From Ilumatobacter sp. (GTDB lineage Bacteria; Actinomycetota; Acidimicrobiia; Acidimicrobiales; Ilumatobacteraceae), in assembly GCA_029263275.1 (NCBI GenBank), contig JAJCXU010000439.1:1-7024 (forward strand): a stretch of DNA of 7,024 nucleotides, in the 5' to 3' direction. The translations under genes and the position numbers were made by a program. Shown piece by piece: positions 5,442-7,024 of the stretch. The notes under the pieces were generated by a model that made no database searches, was not told the DNA's origin, and saw only the letters and a program-made list of their open reading frames with translations. How positions within the stretch are numbered: the stretch's first letter is position 1; each line of letters begins with the position of its first letter.

Positions 5442-7024
5442 ATGCGCGAAATACTCCGACTGACGTCCCGCAATCTCACCAGCAACAAGCTCCGCTTCTT
5501 GCTCACGACGTTCGCTGTCCTGATGGGCGTGAGCTTCGTCGTGTCATCGTTCGTGTTGACCGACGGGCTCACGAAGACCTTCGACGCGATCGTCGCTGAC
5601 TCGAACTCCGGTTTCGACGCGCGGGTGCGCGCCCAGGTCGACTTCGATGAGGTGCAATTCACTGAAACACCGATCGACGCGGCCCTCCTCGACGTCGTGG
5701 CGGGCGTGGACGGTGTCGATGTCGCATCACCCGGCGTTTCGTCGATGCTCGTCGTCCCGATCGACGGCGACGACGAAGCAGTCGTCACAACCGGCGCGCC
5801 GATCGTGTCGTTCAACTGGACCGACCCGGACATCAGCGGTGTCACCCTGGTCGAGGGCGATCCACCCACATCTGCACACGAACTCGTGATGGACGTCGAC
5901 ACCGCCGCCGACAATGACTTCGCCATCGGCGAGCAGTACGACATCGTCGGGGTGGCCGGCCGAGAGCAGTTCGAACTGGTCGGGTTGATCCGATTCGGTG
6001 ACGACAACGCGCTGGCAGGTGCAGTGCTGATGGGATTCACCCTCGACGACGTCCAGCGCCTCGCCGGACTCGAGGATGAAGTCCACTGGATCGACGTCGC
6101 TGCGGGAGGCATCGACACCCCGACCATGATCGAACGACTCGACAGTGCCCTCCCTGCTGGAGTCGAGTCGGTCAACAGCGAAGTGGTCATCGCCGAAGAG
6201 CAGAGCGACTTCGGCGAGATCATCGACATCTTCGGCAACGTGTTGCTGGGCTTCGCCCTGGTGGCGGTGTTCGTCAGCGTCTTCATCATCGGCAACACGT
6301 TCAACATCCTGCTCGGGCAACGCGTCCGCCAACTCGCGCTCATCCGTGCCCTTGGCGCCAGTCGGGGCCAAGTGCGATTCAGCTCGATGCTTGAGGCACT
6401 CATCATCGGCGTGGTCGCTTCGATACTGGGCCTCGTCGGCGGGCTGCTCCTTGCGATGGGGCTCCGATCAGTGATGAACGCCATGGGGTTCGGACTGCCG
6501 AACCTTGAACTCGTCATCGCCCCACGAACGATCATCGCAGCGCTCGTGGTCGGCATCGGTGTCACCGTCGCCGCTTCGATCGCGCCAGCGCGCCGCGCGG
6601 CAACCGTGCCACCCGTTGCCGCCATGCGTCCGGGCTTCCGCTTCGGCGCCGGCGAAGGCACCCGTCGCACCATTATCGCCATCGTGCTCGCAGTGATCGG
6701 CGGCTCGGGGGTCGCCCTTGGCCTGTTCGGAGGATTGGGCAGTACGCCGCTGGTCCTGCTGACGCTCGGCGGAGGCGCCGTCCTCGCCTTCATCTCCGTG
6801 TCGATGTTTGCCCCCCTGTTCTCCAGCCCGAGCGCTTCATTGCTCGGCCGGCCGTTCGAGCACCTCCCTGGGAGCCGCATCACCGGCCACATGGCTCGGG
6901 AGAACGCGGCGAGCAACAACAAACGAACGGCCTCCACTGCTGCGGGGCTGATGATCGGGCTCGCGCTGATCGGGATGGCCACCGTCGTGGCCTCGTCGTT
7001 GAAGTCGTCGTTCCGCGACCAGAT
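5442..7024 (+). CDS. MacB/FtsX-type ABC transporter permease, 3' end outside window
   Basis: From ATG 5442 the frame stays open to the right edge, giving 527 residues with no stop. The N-terminus (REILRLTSRNLTSNKLRFLLTTFAVLMGVSFVVSSFVLTDGL) has the amphipathic stretch and first helix (about 19-39) typical of MacB-like permeases. An extracytoplasmic MacB-type periplasmic-core region follows (about 40-260), Asp-rich, with an 'LVEGD' segment at 136-140. The first FtsX domain is at about 262-390: helices near 264-285, 315-341 and 362-382, the cytoplasmic loop GQRVRQLALIRALGASRGQV (292-311) that contacts the ATPase, and the closing APARRAATVPPVAAMR (381-396). Two more helices follow (about 410-430 and 436-460). 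The motif MARENAASNNKRTASTAAGLMIGLALIGMA (484-513) then begins the second half of the protein, where the second FtsX domain is expected. Actinobacterial members with this arrangement usually have about 830-860 residues, so roughly 300 are missing at the right. With the preceding ATPase it forms an envelope ABC complex; substrate unknown. Confidence 0.92.
   Translation, partial: MREILRLTSRNLTSNKLRFLLTTFAVLMGVSFVVSSFVLTDGLTKTFDAIVADSNSGFDARVRAQVDFDEVQFTETPIDAALLDVVAGVDGVDVASPGVSSMLVVPIDGDDEAVVTTGAPIVSFNWTDPDISGVTLVEGDPPTSAHELVMDVDTAADNDFAIGEQYDIVGVAGREQFELVGLIRFGDDNALAGAVLMGFTLDDVQRLAGLEDEVHWIDVAAGGIDTPTMIERLDSALPAGVESVNSEVVIAEEQSDFGEIIDIFGNVLLGFALVAVFVSVFIIGNTFNILLGQRVRQLALIRALGASRGQVRFSSMLEALIIGVVASILGLVGGLLLAMGLRSVMNAMGFGLPNLELVIAPRTIIAALVVGIGVTVAASIAPARRAATVPPVAAMRPGFRFGAGEGTRRTIIAIVLAVIGGSGVALGLFGGLGSTPLVLLTLGGGAVLAFISVSMFAPLFSSPSASLLGRPFEHLPGSRITGHMARENAASNNKRTASTAAGLMIGLALIGMATVVASSLKSSFRDQ

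Noticed and set aside
5306..6982. A 558-codon open frame on the minus strand opposite the permease.
   Set aside because: Its translation is a Ser/Thr/Pro/Arg-rich low-complexity string with no domain, as expected for an antisense shadow of a GC-rich gene. The + strand frame encodes a clear MacB/FtsX permease.

Overview
The window is GC-rich, with strong codon periodicity and every recognisable gene on the + strand. The protein families point to a high-GC actinobacterium: a CtpE-type P-type ATPase, an actinobacterial-style long MacB/FtsX permease, and small membrane proteins with an 'MNADGS' tail. A member of the Acidimicrobiia (Ilumatobacter-like) is plausible, but this is an inference from family resemblance; no rRNA or other taxonomic marker is present.

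Layout. (1) Positions 1-492 hold the 3' part of a gene for a membrane-anchored protein that begins outside the window. (2) Positions 493-580 hold a strong two-tier hairpin that probably ends that transcript. (3) Positions 581-1072 encode a small one-helix membrane protein. Its C-terminal half looks like the tail of a larger actinobacterial family, and it seems to have lost its N-terminal part. (4) Positions 1141-4499 hold a two-gene unit: a tandem-domain universal stress protein, then 14 nt later a CtpE-like cation-transporting P-type ATPase, probably a Ca2+ or related pump. (5) After a 133-nt gap, positions 4633-7024 hold an ABC exporter pair: a MacB/LolD-family ATPase followed 5 nt downstream by a MacB/FtsX-type permease that runs off the right edge.

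How the genes work together. The stress protein and the pump are close enough to be co-transcribed, which suggests coupling of stress or nucleotide status to cation homeostasis. The ABC ATPase and permease are almost certainly two parts of one envelope transporter or mechanotransmission complex; its substrate cannot be read from the sequence. No intergenic gap exceeds about 135 nt.

I see no CRISPR array, tRNA or rRNA gene, insertion sequence, prophage or defence-like gene. Most of the window is ordinary chromosomal content. The points worth a second look are the N-terminally truncated membrane protein, the substituted motifs in the P-type ATPase (PQGL and TGEA), and the eroded nucleotide-binding motifs of the stress protein beside it.
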